NCBI GenBank assembly: GCA_937877545.1 | Contig: CALFJE010000126.1 | Coordinates: 1-32,389 of the forward strand | DNA: 32,389 nt | Origin: an uncultured Selenomonadales bacterium | GTDB taxonomy: Bacteria > Bacillota > Negativicutes > Selenomonadales > Selenomonadaceae | Reading direction: 5' to 3' | Shown: piece by piece, positions 7,387-14,517 of the stretch | Numbering within the stretch: the stretch's first letter is position 1 | Layout: the number at the start of each line of letters is the position of its first letter | The notes under the pieces: model-generated | Seen by the model: the letters and a program-made list of their open reading frames with translations, nothing else | Database searches by the model: none | Told to the model about the DNA's origin: nothing | Made by a program: the position numbers and the translations under genes

Positions 7387-10300
7387 ATGACGATTGATGA
7401 ACTGCTTGAAATTTATCGCGATGTCTTTGCAATGACCGAAGTCGAAAAGGGCGAACGCTTTGAACGGCTCATGCGCAATTTTTTGCTGACGTATCCCGTT
7501 TGGCGCGGCGTCGTTGATAATGTCTGGCGTTGGAAGGACTTTCCGCACCGTCAAGACCTCGGCGGCAAGGATTTGGGTATCGACCTCGTTGCCAAGACTG
7601 TTAGCGGCGAATTTTGGGCTGTCCAATGCAAATTCTACGCCGAAACCACCACGATTGATAAGCCCGCCGTCGATTCGTTCATTTCCAACAGCGCACGCAC
7701 TTTCAACGGCGATAATCACTTCACGCGACGCCTTTGGATTTCAACAACCGAACGTTACACCGATAACGCCCGCGAAATGTTCAAGAACCAATCGCCCGCC
7801 GTCGAAGTCATCAACCTCGAAACGCTCCGTCGTGCTCAAGTCAACTGGTCGCGCCTCGATAACGGCTTCACGGGTAAAGAGGCTCGCATCAAAAAATTTC
7901 TGCGCGATTATCAGCTCGACGCCCTCAACGCCGCGCATGAACACTTCCACGCCAACGAACGCGGACAACTTATCATGGCGTGCGGCACCGGCAAGACGTT
8001 CACCGCGCTGAAAATCGTCGAACGCGAAACCGATTCACGCGGGCTGATTCTTTACCTCGTCCCGTCAATCTCTTTGCTCAATCAAACGCTCGAAGAATGG
8101 TCTGCCAACGCCGTCGCGCCCGTCAATGCCGTTTGCGTCTGTTCCGACGGCACGGTCGCCGAAATTGACGACGATATTGTTGACGTGAACTTGTTAATCC
8201 CGGTCACCACCGACACCGACAGGATTAAAGCTCAGCTGTCGACGGACGGACGTGCGGGCTTGACTGTCGTGTTCTCGACGTATCAATCGCTCGAAAAGGT
8301 TGCCGCCGCTCAAATTCCCTTCGACTGGATTGTCTGCGACGAGGCGCATCGGACGACGACTTTCAAAGAAAACGCCACGCTCTTCACCAAAGTCCACGAT
8401 AAAGATTTCATTCGCGCCAAGCATCGCCTCTACATGACAGCCACGCCCAAGCTCGCCAAGACTGACGTAAAGAAAGATACCACCGACGAGGAAAAGTTGA
8501 CTGCCTGGTCTATGAGCAATGAAACTCTCTTCGGCAAGGAATTTTATCGAATCAGTTTCGCCGAGGCTGTTAAGCGCGGTTGCCTGTCCGATTACAAAGT
8601 TTTTATCCTCACCGTCGACGAACGCGACCTTAACTCCGAATTGCGCAAGGCGATTGATGATGAACAGTCAACGCTCACTGCCGACGAGGTCTTGAAGCTC
8701 ATCGGTTGTATCAACGCGCTGTCGAAGAACATGGACGCTCAATCTGCGCGGTTTATCGCTGACGACCCAAACTTTATGCGTACCGCCGTCGCGTTCAATC
8801 GCAATATCAAAGACTCCGACCGCGTCAAGAAGATTTTCCCCGACGTTCAAGAAAAGTATCTGCGCACAATGAACGACGCCGAAAAAAATTCTCTCGTCCG
8901 AATCGAAACGGCTCATATCGACGGCACAATGTCTTCCGTCAAACGCGAAGGCAAATTGCATTGGCTCAAGACTCCGCCCGCTAATGTTTGTCGCGTCCTC
9001 AACAACGTGCGCTGTCTTTCAGAAGGCGTTGACGTTCCCGCTCTCGACGCGATTATTTTCCTCTCCTCCCGTAAATCTAAAGTCGAAATCGTTCAAGCGG
9101 TCGGTCGCGTCATGCGCAAGGCTCCCAATAAAAAATTCGGCTACATCATCATTCCCGTCGTCGTGCCGCTCGAAAAGTCGCCCGAAGACGCTTTGGCTAA
9201 GAGTAAAGACTTCAATATCGTTTGGGACGTGATTAACGCTCTGCGCGCTCACGATGACGCCATGAACGTTGAGATTGAACGAATCAAGAATACGGGCGAA
9301 AGCGGCAAGGTTATCCCCGGCAAAATTCGTGAAGGCAACGGCGGCGGCTCCGATACGCCCGTCCAACTCCAACTGCTCCTGCCGTGGGACGAACTGCGCG
9401 ATAAGATTTACGCTCGCATGGTTGAGCACGTCGGCAATCGGCTCTATTGGATTCAATGGGCTTACAAGGTCGCTGACATCGTTGAACGCCACACCGCACG
9501 CATTAAGGAGCTCATCGACACCGATAACGACGCCAAAGCCGCTTTCGACGAATTCACGGCGGGCTTGCGGAAAAACCTCAATCCGTCCGTCAATGACGAT
9601 GAAGCCGTCGACATGCTTGCTCAACATCTGATAACCCGTCCCGTCTTCGAGGCTCTGTTTGAGAATTATTCCTTCGCCGCGAACAATCCCGTCAGCCAAG
9701 CCATGCAACAGATTCTCGAACGCCTCGACCGCGACGACATGAGCAAAGACCGCGAAATCTTCAATCGCCTCTACGACCAAGTCCGCGACAGCTGCAAGAA
9801 TATGGGCGACGCCGCCAGCCGCCAACGCATCATTATCCGCCTCTACAACAGTTTCTTTGGCATCGCGCTCAAGAAAACCGCCGATAAGCTCGGTATCGTC
9901 TATACGCCCGTCGAAGTCGTTGATTTTATCCTGCGCAGTGTCGACGCCGTGTTGAAGAAGCATTTTAATCGCTCGTTGTCCGATAAGAATGTCCACGTCC
10001 TCGACCCGTTCACCGGCACCGGAACTTTTATCGTCCGTTTGATTCAGAGCGGCTTGATTCGTCCCGAAGACTTGCAACGTAAATATCAATCCGAACTCCA
10101 CGCCAATGAGCTCGTCCTGCTTGCTTACTACATCGCGGCTATCAACGTCGAAAACGCCTTCCACGACGCCGCGCACGTTGATTATCTCCCTTTCCCCGGC
10201 ATTTGCTTCACGGATACGTTTCAGCTCTACGAACGCGGGCAAACGATTTTGAGCTTCGCAGACCCCATGAGGAAGAACTCCGAACGCGTCAACGAACAGC

Positions 10301-11994
10301 AAGCCGCGCGCATCGAGGTCATCGTCGGCAACCCGCCCTATTCCGTCGGGCAACGTTCCGCCAACGACGACAACCGCAACGAATATTATCCCAACCTGGA
10401 GGCGCGTATCGCAGCCACCTACGCCGCCAAGACCAACGCCACCAATAAGAATTCCCTCTACGACAGCTATATCAAGGCGTTTCGCTGGGCTAGCGATAGA
10501 ATTGCGGGCGGAGGCGTTATCGGCTTCGTCACCAACGCGGGCTGGCTCGACGGCGCGGCTATGGACGGGCTTCGCAAATGTTTCGCCAACGAATTCAGCG
10601 CGATTTACGTTTTCAATCTGCGCGGCAACGCTCGAACTCAAGGCGAATTGCGTCGTAAAGAATCTGGCAACGTTTTCGGCGGCGGCTCACGTGCTCCCAT
10701 TGCCGTCACAATTTTGGTTAAAGCTCCCGCTCACAAAGGCTCCGCGCAGATTTTCTATCACGAGGTCGGCGATTATCTAAACCGCGAACAAAAGCTTGAA
10801 ATCCTTCAACGGACGCCGAACGTCCTAAGCGACGAATTCAAGCCGCTCACTCCGAACGACAAGGGCGATTGGCTCAATCAGCGCGGCGACGACTTCGATA
10901 CGTTCATTCCGCTTGCGCCCGATAATAAATTCGACGGCGCGGCTAATTCGTTCTTCGTTGCTAATTCGTGCGGTGTCAACACAGCTCGCGACGCTTGGGT
11001 TTACAATTTTTCGCAAGCCGAACTTGAAAAGAATATCCGCACGACGATTGACTACTACAACACTCACGAGCCGACCGACCTTGACCCGACGAAAATCGTT
11101 TGGAACGACAGCGCAATTCAAAATAAAAATCGCGGACGCGAATATGTCTTCAACACCGCGCAGATTGTCAAGGCTGTCTATCGCCCGTTCTGCAAGACAA
11201 ATTTTTATTACGAACGATATTTAATCGAACGTGCGTATCAAATACCGAAGTTCTTTCCGACGGGCAACGAGGAGAATCTTTTAATCTGTATCACTTCTGG
11301 CGACGAAAAAAGATTCTCCGTAATTATGACGAATAAAATTGCCGACCGTCATTTTAACGGCGACACGCATTGTTTTCCTTTGTATTGGTACGCGGGTTCG
11401 GAGCGGCGGGACGGAATCAGCGATTATATCTTGAACGAGGCGCGAAAACTATATGGCGACGTGACGCGTGAGGACGTGTTCTATTACGTGTATGGGTTCT
11501 TGCACCTTTCGAGCTATCGCGAGCGATTTGCGGCGGAGCTGAAGAAGTCATTGCCGCGAATCATCTTGACGGAGCCCGAAACGTTTTGGCGGCTGTCGAA
11601 GGCGGGGCGGGAGCTTGCGGCGATTCATCTGAATTACGAGACGCAAGAGCCCGCGCAGGTTGAAGTTATCGGCGGAGGCGATTATCGCGTCGACAAGTTG
11701 CGGCTGTCGAAGGATAAGCGGACGCTTTACTACAACGAGCACATCACGATACGGAACATCCCGCCGCGCAGTTTTGAATACGTGGTGAACGGACGGAGCC
11801 CGCTTGAGTGGATAATCGACCGTTATCGCGTGAAAGAGGACAAAGCGAGCGGTTTGGTCAACGACGCGAACGCTTGGGGCATTGAACACGGCAATCCGCG
11901 CTACATTTTAGACTTGATACTAAGCTGTATCACGGTGAGCTTGAAGACATTGGACATCGTAGACAATTTGCCCGAAGTCGACTTCGACGCTTGA
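7387..11994 (+). CDS. Type ISP restriction-modification enzyme (nuclease-helicase-methyltransferase)
   Basis: A single 1535-residue polypeptide of the LlaGI/LlaBIII type that both methylates and restricts DNA. Domains in order: Mrr-like PD-(D/E)xK nuclease (D66 in GIDLVAK, Q80-x-K82 in AVQCKFY); SF2 helicase-translocase with Walker A ACGTGKT (about 198-204), DEAH (318-321) and motif VI QAVGRVMRKAP (about 570-580); a coupler; an N6-adenine methyltransferase with motif I DPFTGTGT (from about 873) and motif IV NPPY (982-985); and a C-terminal target-recognition region (about 1090-1535). Length is normal for the family. SD AGGAGG lies 10 bases upstream. The region near 11.2-11.35 kb is more AT-rich than the rest, as expected of an exchangeable recognition domain. 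Role: phage and plasmid restriction. Confidence 0.95.
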   Translation: MTIDELLEIYRDVFAMTEVEKGERFERLMRNFLLTYPVWRGVVDNVWRWKDFPHRQDLGGKDLGIDLVAKTVSGEFWAVQCKFYAETTTIDKPAVDSFISNSARTFNGDNHFTRRLWISTTERYTDNAREMFKNQSPAVEVINLETLRRAQVNWSRLDNGFTGKEARIKKFLRDYQLDALNAAHEHFHANERGQLIMACGTGKTFTALKIVERETDSRGLILYLVPSISLLNQTLEEWSANAVAPVNAVCVCSDGTVAEIDDDIVDVNLLIPVTTDTDRIKAQLSTDGRAGLTVVFSTYQSLEKVAAAQIPFDWIVCDEAHRTTTFKENATLFTKVHDKDFIRAKHRLYMTATPKLAKTDVKKDTTDEEKLTAWSMSNETLFGKEFYRISFAEAVKRGCLSDYKVFILTVDERDLNSELRKAIDDEQSTLTADEVLKLIGCINALSKNMDAQSARFIADDPNFMRTAVAFNRNIKDSDRVKKIFPDVQEKYLRTMNDAEKNSLVRIETAHIDGTMSSVKREGKLHWLKTPPANVCRVLNNVRCLSEGVDVPALDAIIFLSSRKSKVEIVQAVGRVMRKAPNKKFGYIIIPVVVPLEKSPEDALAKSKDFNIVWDVINALRAHDDAMNVEIERIKNTGESGKVIPGKIREGNGGGSDTPVQLQLLLPWDELRDKIYARMVEHVGNRLYWIQWAYKVADIVERHTARIKELIDTDNDAKAAFDEFTAGLRKNLNPSVNDDEAVDMLAQHLITRPVFEALFENYSFAANNPVSQAMQQILERLDRDDMSKDREIFNRLYDQVRDSCKNMGDAASRQRIIIRLYNSFFGIALKKTADKLGIVYTPVEVVDFILRSVDAVLKKHFNRSLSDKNVHVLDPFTGTGTFIVRLIQSGLIRPEDLQRKYQSELHANELVLLAYYIAAINVENAFHDAAHVDYLPFPGICFTDTFQLYERGQTILSFADPMRKNSERVNEQQAARIEVIVGNPPYSVGQRSANDDNRNEYYPNLEARIAATYAAKTNATNKNSLYDSYIKAFRWASDRIAGGGVIGFVTNAGWLDGAAMDGLRKCFANEFSAIYVFNLRGNARTQGELRRKESGNVFGGGSRAPIAVTILVKAPAHKGSAQIFYHEVGDYLNREQKLEILQRTPNVLSDEFKPLTPNDKGDWLNQRGDDFDTFIPLAPDNKFDGAANSFFVANSCGVNTARDAWVYNFSQAELEKNIRTTIDYYNTHEPTDLDPTKIVWNDSAIQNKNRGREYVFNTAQIVKAVYRPFCKTNFYYERYLIERAYQIPKFFPTGNEENLLICITSGDEKRFSVIMTNKIADRHFNGDTHCFPLYWYAGSERRDGISDYILNEARKLYGDVTREDVFYYVYGFLHLSSYRERFAAELKKSLPRIILTEPETFWRLSKAGRELAAIHLNYETQEPAQVEVIGGGDYRVDKLRLSKDKRTLYYNEHITIRNIPPRSFEYVVNGRSPLEWIIDRYRVKEDKASGLVNDANAWGIEHGNPRYILDLILSCITVSLKTLDIVDNLPEVDFDA

Positions 11995-12018
11995 AAAATT
12001 TTGCGCGGCTGATATAAT
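11991..12018 (+). promoter_or_regulatory. SigA-type promoter at the end of the type ISP gene
   Basis: TTGAAA (11991-11996), 16-base spacer, TATAAT (12013-12018). It would make a short plus-strand RNA starting near 12025 and running towards the hairpin formed by AAAGCCTCC (about 12053-12061) and GGGGGTTTT (about 12080-12088). No coding frame follows it. Confidence 0.5.
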
Positions 12019-12054
12019 TCACACGTCGTATATTGAGCGGGCAATTATCGGCAA
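12019..12054 (-). pseudogene. Decayed copy of the small-peptide gene
   Basis: On the minus strand, after a perfect TAAGGAGG (12064-12057), the frame reads MPIIARSIYDV then stop. Codons for II-x-RSIYD match, in frame, the middle of the 32-residue peptide encoded at 12250-12348. The 15 bases GTCGTATATTGAGCG (plus strand, 12025-12039) are identical to 12283-12297. The spacing of SD to the first possible start is only two bases and the C-terminal half is missing, so I read it as a truncated relic. Confidence 0.4.
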
Positions 12055-12110
12055 AGCCTCCTTACGTTGAAAGATGTTTGGGGGTTTTGTCGTTCATGTA
12101 GAAATTTTTA

Positions 12111-12139
12111 TTGCAAAAAATCTTTTGGCGGTGTATAAT
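12111..12139 (+). promoter_or_regulatory. Promoter of antisense-type small RNA
   Basis: TTGCAA (12111-12116), 17-base spacer, perfect TATAAT (12134-12139). There is no gene downstream on this strand for more than 7 kb of sequence apart from the small RNA proposed here. Confidence 0.75.
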
Positions 12140-12150
12140 TGCGTCGAGTA

Positions 12151-12178
12151 TTGAGGATTACTTCAGCATCGTTATCAC
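12151..12178 (+). repeat. Direct repeat A (in the small RNA)
   Basis: Core AGGATTA-CTTCAGC-ATCGTT-TCAC at the 5' end of the predicted small RNA. Partner of 12331-12360; two one-base gaps and four substitutions separate them. Confidence 0.7.
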
Positions 12179-12186
12179 AAAGCAAA

Positions 12187-12225
12187 AACCCCCGACAGTC
12201 TGCTTGGAACAGGCTATCGGGGGTT
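12187..12225 (-). terminator. Terminator of the small-peptide mRNA
   Basis: AACCCCCGA (12187-12195) pairs with TCGGGGGTT (12217-12225), with further pairing inside. On the minus strand it is followed by TTTTT (12188-12184). It lies within the overlap between the two convergent transcripts. Confidence 0.85.
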
Positions 12226-12246
12226 GCGCTATGTCAGCGCAATTTT
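12224..12246 (+). terminator. Terminator of the small RNA
   Basis: TTGCGCT (12224-12230) pairs with AGCGCAA (12236-12242) around a 5-base loop, followed by TTTT. It ends the plus-strand RNA just before the stop codon of the opposing peptide gene. Confidence 0.7.
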
Positions 12247-12249
12247 GGC

Positions 12250-12348
12250 TCAATCGTTGTCCTCAAATAAGGATTTGAACCAGTCGTATATTGAGCGTTT
12301 GATGATGCTCTCAACGATTTTCTTAAGCACTTCAAGGATTAACTTCAA
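12250..12348 (-). CDS. 32-residue amphipathic peptide, candidate type I toxin
   Basis: A TTG-started frame preceded by a full-strength SD (AAAGGGGGTGA, 12366-12356), seven bases from the start. The peptide begins MKLILEVLKKIVESIIKR and continues SIYDWFKSLFEDND. Hydrophobic residues (L3, I4, V7, L8, I11, V12, I15, I16, W23, F24, L27, F28) recur every three to four positions between lysines, giving an amphipathic helix with an acidic tail. It is similar in size to Fst-family toxins and in pattern to membrane-active peptides such as delta-hemolysin, but I do not recognise it as a member of either. Its mRNA has a folded leader that hides the SD, its own promoter and a strong terminator, and it is opposed by the small RNA at 12146-12247. 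Too short for usual gene callers. Confidence 0.65.
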   Translation of the reverse strand: MKLILEVLKKIVESIIKRSIYDWFKSLFEDND

Positions 12349-12360
12349 CGTCGTTCTCAC
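12331..12360. repeat. Direct repeat B (over the peptide's translation start)
   Basis: Plus-strand copy of the 12151-12178 repeat. On the minus-strand mRNA it covers the GTGAG part of the SD, the spacer, the TTG start at 12348 and codons 2-6, so pairing with the small RNA would block ribosome loading. Confidence 0.7.
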
Positions 12361-12403
12361 CCCCTTTATCCCAAGTCTGAAACATCGGGGTCGGACAACG
12401 ACG
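12349..12403 (-). promoter_or_regulatory. SD-sequestering leader hairpin of the peptide mRNA
   Basis: In the minus-strand leader, CGTCGTT (12403-12397) is complementary to AACGACG (12355-12349), directly before the start codon, and ACCCC (12391-12387) to GGGGT (12363-12359), inside the SD. The two stems stack around small internal loops and would keep the SD closed. The predicted mRNA starts at about 12403, i.e. exactly at the first stem. Confidence 0.6.
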
Positions 12404-12408
12404 CAGGC

Positions 12409-12437
12409 ATTTTATCAGATACGTTGCAAAAAATAAA
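12409..12437 (-). promoter_or_regulatory. Promoter of the small-peptide gene
   Basis: On the minus strand an extended -10 (TGATAAAAT; TAAAAT at 12414-12409) with a weak -35 (TTTATT, 12437-12432) at 17 bases. Confidence 0.5.
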
Positions 12438-12464
12438 GCCTCGACGCTTTGTCGGGGCTTTTTC
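12434..12464. terminator. Bidirectional terminator after thiC
   Basis: AAAGCCTCGAC pairs with GTCGGGGCTTT (11 bp with one wobble) around GCTTT. T-runs follow on both strands; on the minus strand it ends the thiW-thiC transcript and insulates the small-peptide locus. Confidence 0.8.
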
Positions 12465-12507
12465 CGTTTCAACAAGCGCGGCTACAAAAATCTAAATGTT
12501 CCTCCGC

Positions 12508-13815
12508 TTAGTCGTTGCAGGGGCAAGCGGGCGCGTCAAAGTATTCGCTGACGATTTTAACCGCGCAATAATCGCCGCACATGGAGCAAGCGGTTTCGCC
12601 CGCCGAATTGCGAGCGGCGCGTTTCTTACGGGCGAGGTCGGGGTCAATGGCAAGGTCGAGTTGCGCGTCCCAATCGAGGACTTTGCGGGCGCGAGCCATT
12701 TTCAAATCCCAATCGCGGGCACCTTTGACGCCCTTAACCAAATCCGCCGCGTGCGCCGCTATCCGCGACACGATAACGCCGTCGTGCACGTCCTCAAGCG
12801 TCGGCAGGCAAAGATGTTCGGCGGGCGTCACGTAGCATAAAAAATCCGCGCCGCTGACTGCCGCCAAAGTTCCGCCAATCGCCGCCGTAATGTGGTCGTA
12901 GCCCGGCGCAATGTCCGTAACCAAAGGTCCGAGGACGTAGAACGGCGCATTTCGACAGAGCCGCTTCTGAAGTTGCATGTTCGCCGCAATTTGGTCGTAG
13001 GGGACATGCCCCGGACCTTCAACCATGACTTGCACGCCGCGCCGCCACGCACGGTCAACCAGGTCGCCCAAAGTTATCAGCTCCGTCAACTGTGCACGGT
13101 CGGTGGCGTCGGCTATGCAACCGGGTCTCATGCCGTCGCCCAGGCTTATCGTCACGTCATAAGCCGCGCAGATGTCCAGAATGTCGTCGTAGCGGGCAAA
13201 CAGCGGATTTTCGCGCTCGTTATGCAGAATCCAGCCCGCGATAAAACTGCCGCCGCGACTTACAATATCCATCTCGCGCCGCTGAGTGCTGAGCTTGGCA
13301 ATCGCCGCCCGCGTAACGCCGCAATGCAACGTCATGAAGTCCGCGCCGTCCTTAGCCTGCGTCTCAATCGTGCGGAGCAAATCCTCCTCCGTCATGGCGA
13401 CTATCGCCCCGTGATTTTTTATCGCCGTCACCGCCGCCTGATAAATCGGAACGGTGCCGACCATAATCGGCGAATGCTCGATAATCCGCCGCCGCGATAC
13501 GTCAATGTTGTTGCCGGTGCTCAAGTCCATGACCGAATCCGCGCCGCAACGAACAGCCTCGTCCAGCTTGAGGAGTTCCGGCTCGACGTCGGGGAAAGTA
13601 CTCGACGTGCCGATATTGGCGTTTACCTTGGTGCGCAAGCCCGCGCCCACGCCGCAAGGTTTCAGTGACGCGTGATTGACGTTGGCGCAAATCGCTATGA
13701 CGCCCGTCGCCACGCCCGCCCGTATCTCCTCGGCGGGGATTCGTTCAGCCTCGGCTGCCAATTTCATCGCGTCGGTTATTTTGCCCTCGCGAGCCGCCTG
13801 CATTTGTGTTGACAT
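12508..13815 (-). CDS. thiC: Phosphomethylpyrimidine synthase ThiC
   Basis: Radical-SAM enzyme of 435 residues that rearranges aminoimidazole ribotide into HMP phosphate, the pyrimidine half of thiamine. The C-terminal iron-sulfur motif is present (ACSMCGDYC, Cys-x2-Cys-x4-Cys-like spacing near residues 410-420). So are the family segments NINVSRRR-type leader region (STGNNIDVSRRRII), MTLHCGVTR, SLGDGMRPGC, MVEGPGHVP and YDHITAAIGG. Length fits bacterial ThiC lacking the long N-terminal extension. Start ATG 13815 has GGAGGG, which lies inside the last codons of thiW; the thiW stop is two bases upstream, so the two are translationally coupled. Regulated with thiW by the TPP riboswitch. Confidence 0.97.
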   Translation of the reverse strand: MSTQMQAAREGKITDAMKLAAEAERIPAEEIRAGVATGVIAICANVNHASLKPCGVGAGLRTKVNANIGTSSTFPDVEPELLKLDEAVRCGADSVMDLSTGNNIDVSRRRIIEHSPIMVGTVPIYQAAVTAIKNHGAIVAMTEEDLLRTIETQAKDGADFMTLHCGVTRAAIAKLSTQRREMDIVSRGGSFIAGWILHNERENPLFARYDDILDICAAYDVTISLGDGMRPGCIADATDRAQLTELITLGDLVDRAWRRGVQVMVEGPGHVPYDQIAANMQLQKRLCRNAPFYVLGPLVTDIAPGYDHITAAIGGTLAAVSGADFLCYVTPAEHLCLPTLEDVHDGVIVSRIAAHAADLVKGVKGARDWDLKMARARKVLDWDAQLDLAIDPDLARKKRAARNSAGETACSMCGDYCAVKIVSEYFDAPACPCND

Positions 13816-13817
13816 AT

Positions 13818-14303
13818 TTAACCCTCCAAAAATTTTTTGAACCGCTTGACGATAAGCCCCGCCAATGCCGCGCCGCAGACCGTCGAAATCAGGAACGGCA
13901 CGACGTAGACGTAAAACGCCATATCGCCCGCCTCCTTGCCCATGAACAGTATCGCTATCGGGTAAGCCGCAAGCCCGCCGATTAGCCCCGTCCCCAATGC
14001 CTCCGCGCAGATTGTTGCCAAAATGTTTTTCGTGCGTGCGTAGACGACGCCGCTGAGCAATGCCCCGAACATACTGCCGGGGAACGCAAGCAAGCTGCCC
14101 AAGCCCAGCAAATTCCTAAGCAAGCTTGCCGCGAACGCCGCGCTTAAACCGTATCGCCAACCCAAAAGTACCGCGCAGAATACGTTGACCATATGCTGGA
14201 CGGGCGCACACCGACTGCCCAGCACGGGGAACGACAGCACGCTCCCGACGACAGCCACAGCCGTAAGCACCGCCGCCAGCGTCAATTTTTTTGTCCTGCT
14301 CAT
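13818..14303 (-). CDS. thiW: ThiW, S component of an ECF-type thiamine-precursor transporter
   Basis: A hydrophobic 161-residue membrane protein with about five membrane segments. Its N-terminus (MSRTKKLTLAAVLTAVAVVG) and the motif FPVLGSRCAPVQHMVNVFCAVLLG are typical of ThiW, the substrate-binding subunit of energy-coupling-factor transporters predicted to import the thiazole precursor. The shared energising module (EcfA, EcfA', EcfT) is not in the window, as is normal for group II ECF systems. Its place between a TPP riboswitch and thiC supports the assignment. SD GGAGG lies nine bases before the ATG. Confidence 0.9.
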   Translation of the reverse strand: MSRTKKLTLAAVLTAVAVVGSVLSFPVLGSRCAPVQHMVNVFCAVLLGWRYGLSAAFAASLLRNLLGLGSLLAFPGSMFGALLSGVVYARTKNILATICAEALGTGLIGGLAAYPIAILFMGKEAGDMAFYVYVVPFLISTVCGAALAGLIVKRFKKFLEG

Positions 14304-14316
14304 CGATTCGCCTCCA

Positions 14317-14350
14317 AAGCAAAAGAAGACTCCCGAATTCGGAAGCCTTC
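14317..14350 (-). terminator. Riboswitch-controlled terminator upstream of thiW
   Basis: GAAGGCTTCCG pairs with CGGGAGTCTTC (11 bp with wobbles) around AATT, followed on the minus strand by TTTTGCTTT. It lies between the TPP aptamer and the thiW SD, as expected of a transcription-terminating riboswitch. Confidence 0.85.
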
Positions 14351-14364
14351 CCGTTGCGTGTCAA

Positions 14365-14505
14365 TATGTTTCCTACGTCGGCATTATCCGAATCAGGTTC
14401 GCGGGTCGAAGTGTCTAACTTCCTCTCAGCCTGTCCGCAGATACTCGTCGGATGCAACGTCACGTTGCCTTCCTCTCAGCCTGTCTGCAAGCTCCCCGAT
14501 ATTCA
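14365..14505 (-). promoter_or_regulatory. TPP riboswitch (THI element) controlling thiW-thiC
   Basis: The conserved THI core is plain on the minus strand: CTGAGAGGAAG, then ACCTGATTCGGATAATGCC and GACGTAGGAA. Outer P1 is AATAT/ATATT and P2 is CGGG/CCCG. A 17-base segment with the CTGAGA core (GACAGGCTGAGAGGAAG) occurs twice, at 14469-14485 and 14419-14435, 50 bases apart. TTGCAGA near the first copy can pair with TCTGCGG before the second, so the extra copy may sit in an enlarged P3 arm. With TPP bound, the downstream terminator should form. Confidence 0.92.
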
Positions 14506-14517
14506 ATTTTGGTTGGT

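Larger units (their letters stand above)
12146..12247 (+). ncRNA. Candidate antitoxin RNA of a type I toxin-antitoxin-like locus
   Basis: Predicted RNA of about 100 bases, from the strong promoter at 12111-12139 to the hairpin-plus-T terminator at 12224-12246. Its 5' part (12151-12178) repeats, on the same strand and with 24 of 28 positions identical, the sequence at 12331-12360. That second copy is the antisense of the end of the SD, the TTG start and the first codons of the peptide gene. Its 3' part overlaps the 3' end of the peptide mRNA. The RNA could therefore pair with the mRNA at both the translation start and the tail, as in the par (RNAI/RNAII) locus of Enterococcus plasmids. Expression and function are inferred. 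Confidence 0.65.

Noticed and set aside
9019..10641. 540-codon minus-strand frame inside the type ISP gene
   Set aside because: It lies wholly antisense to a well-supported multidomain enzyme and is a by-product of its GC-rich codon pattern; no SD or recognisable motif.
12224..12436. 70-codon plus-strand frame in the 12 kb intergenic region
   Set aside because: No SD; its start lies in the small RNA's terminator hairpin, and the opposite strand has the better supported small gene.
12508..13815. Possible second TPP riboswitch directly before thiC
   Set aside because: thiC begins two bases after thiW and uses an SD inside thiW; there is no room and no THI core there.
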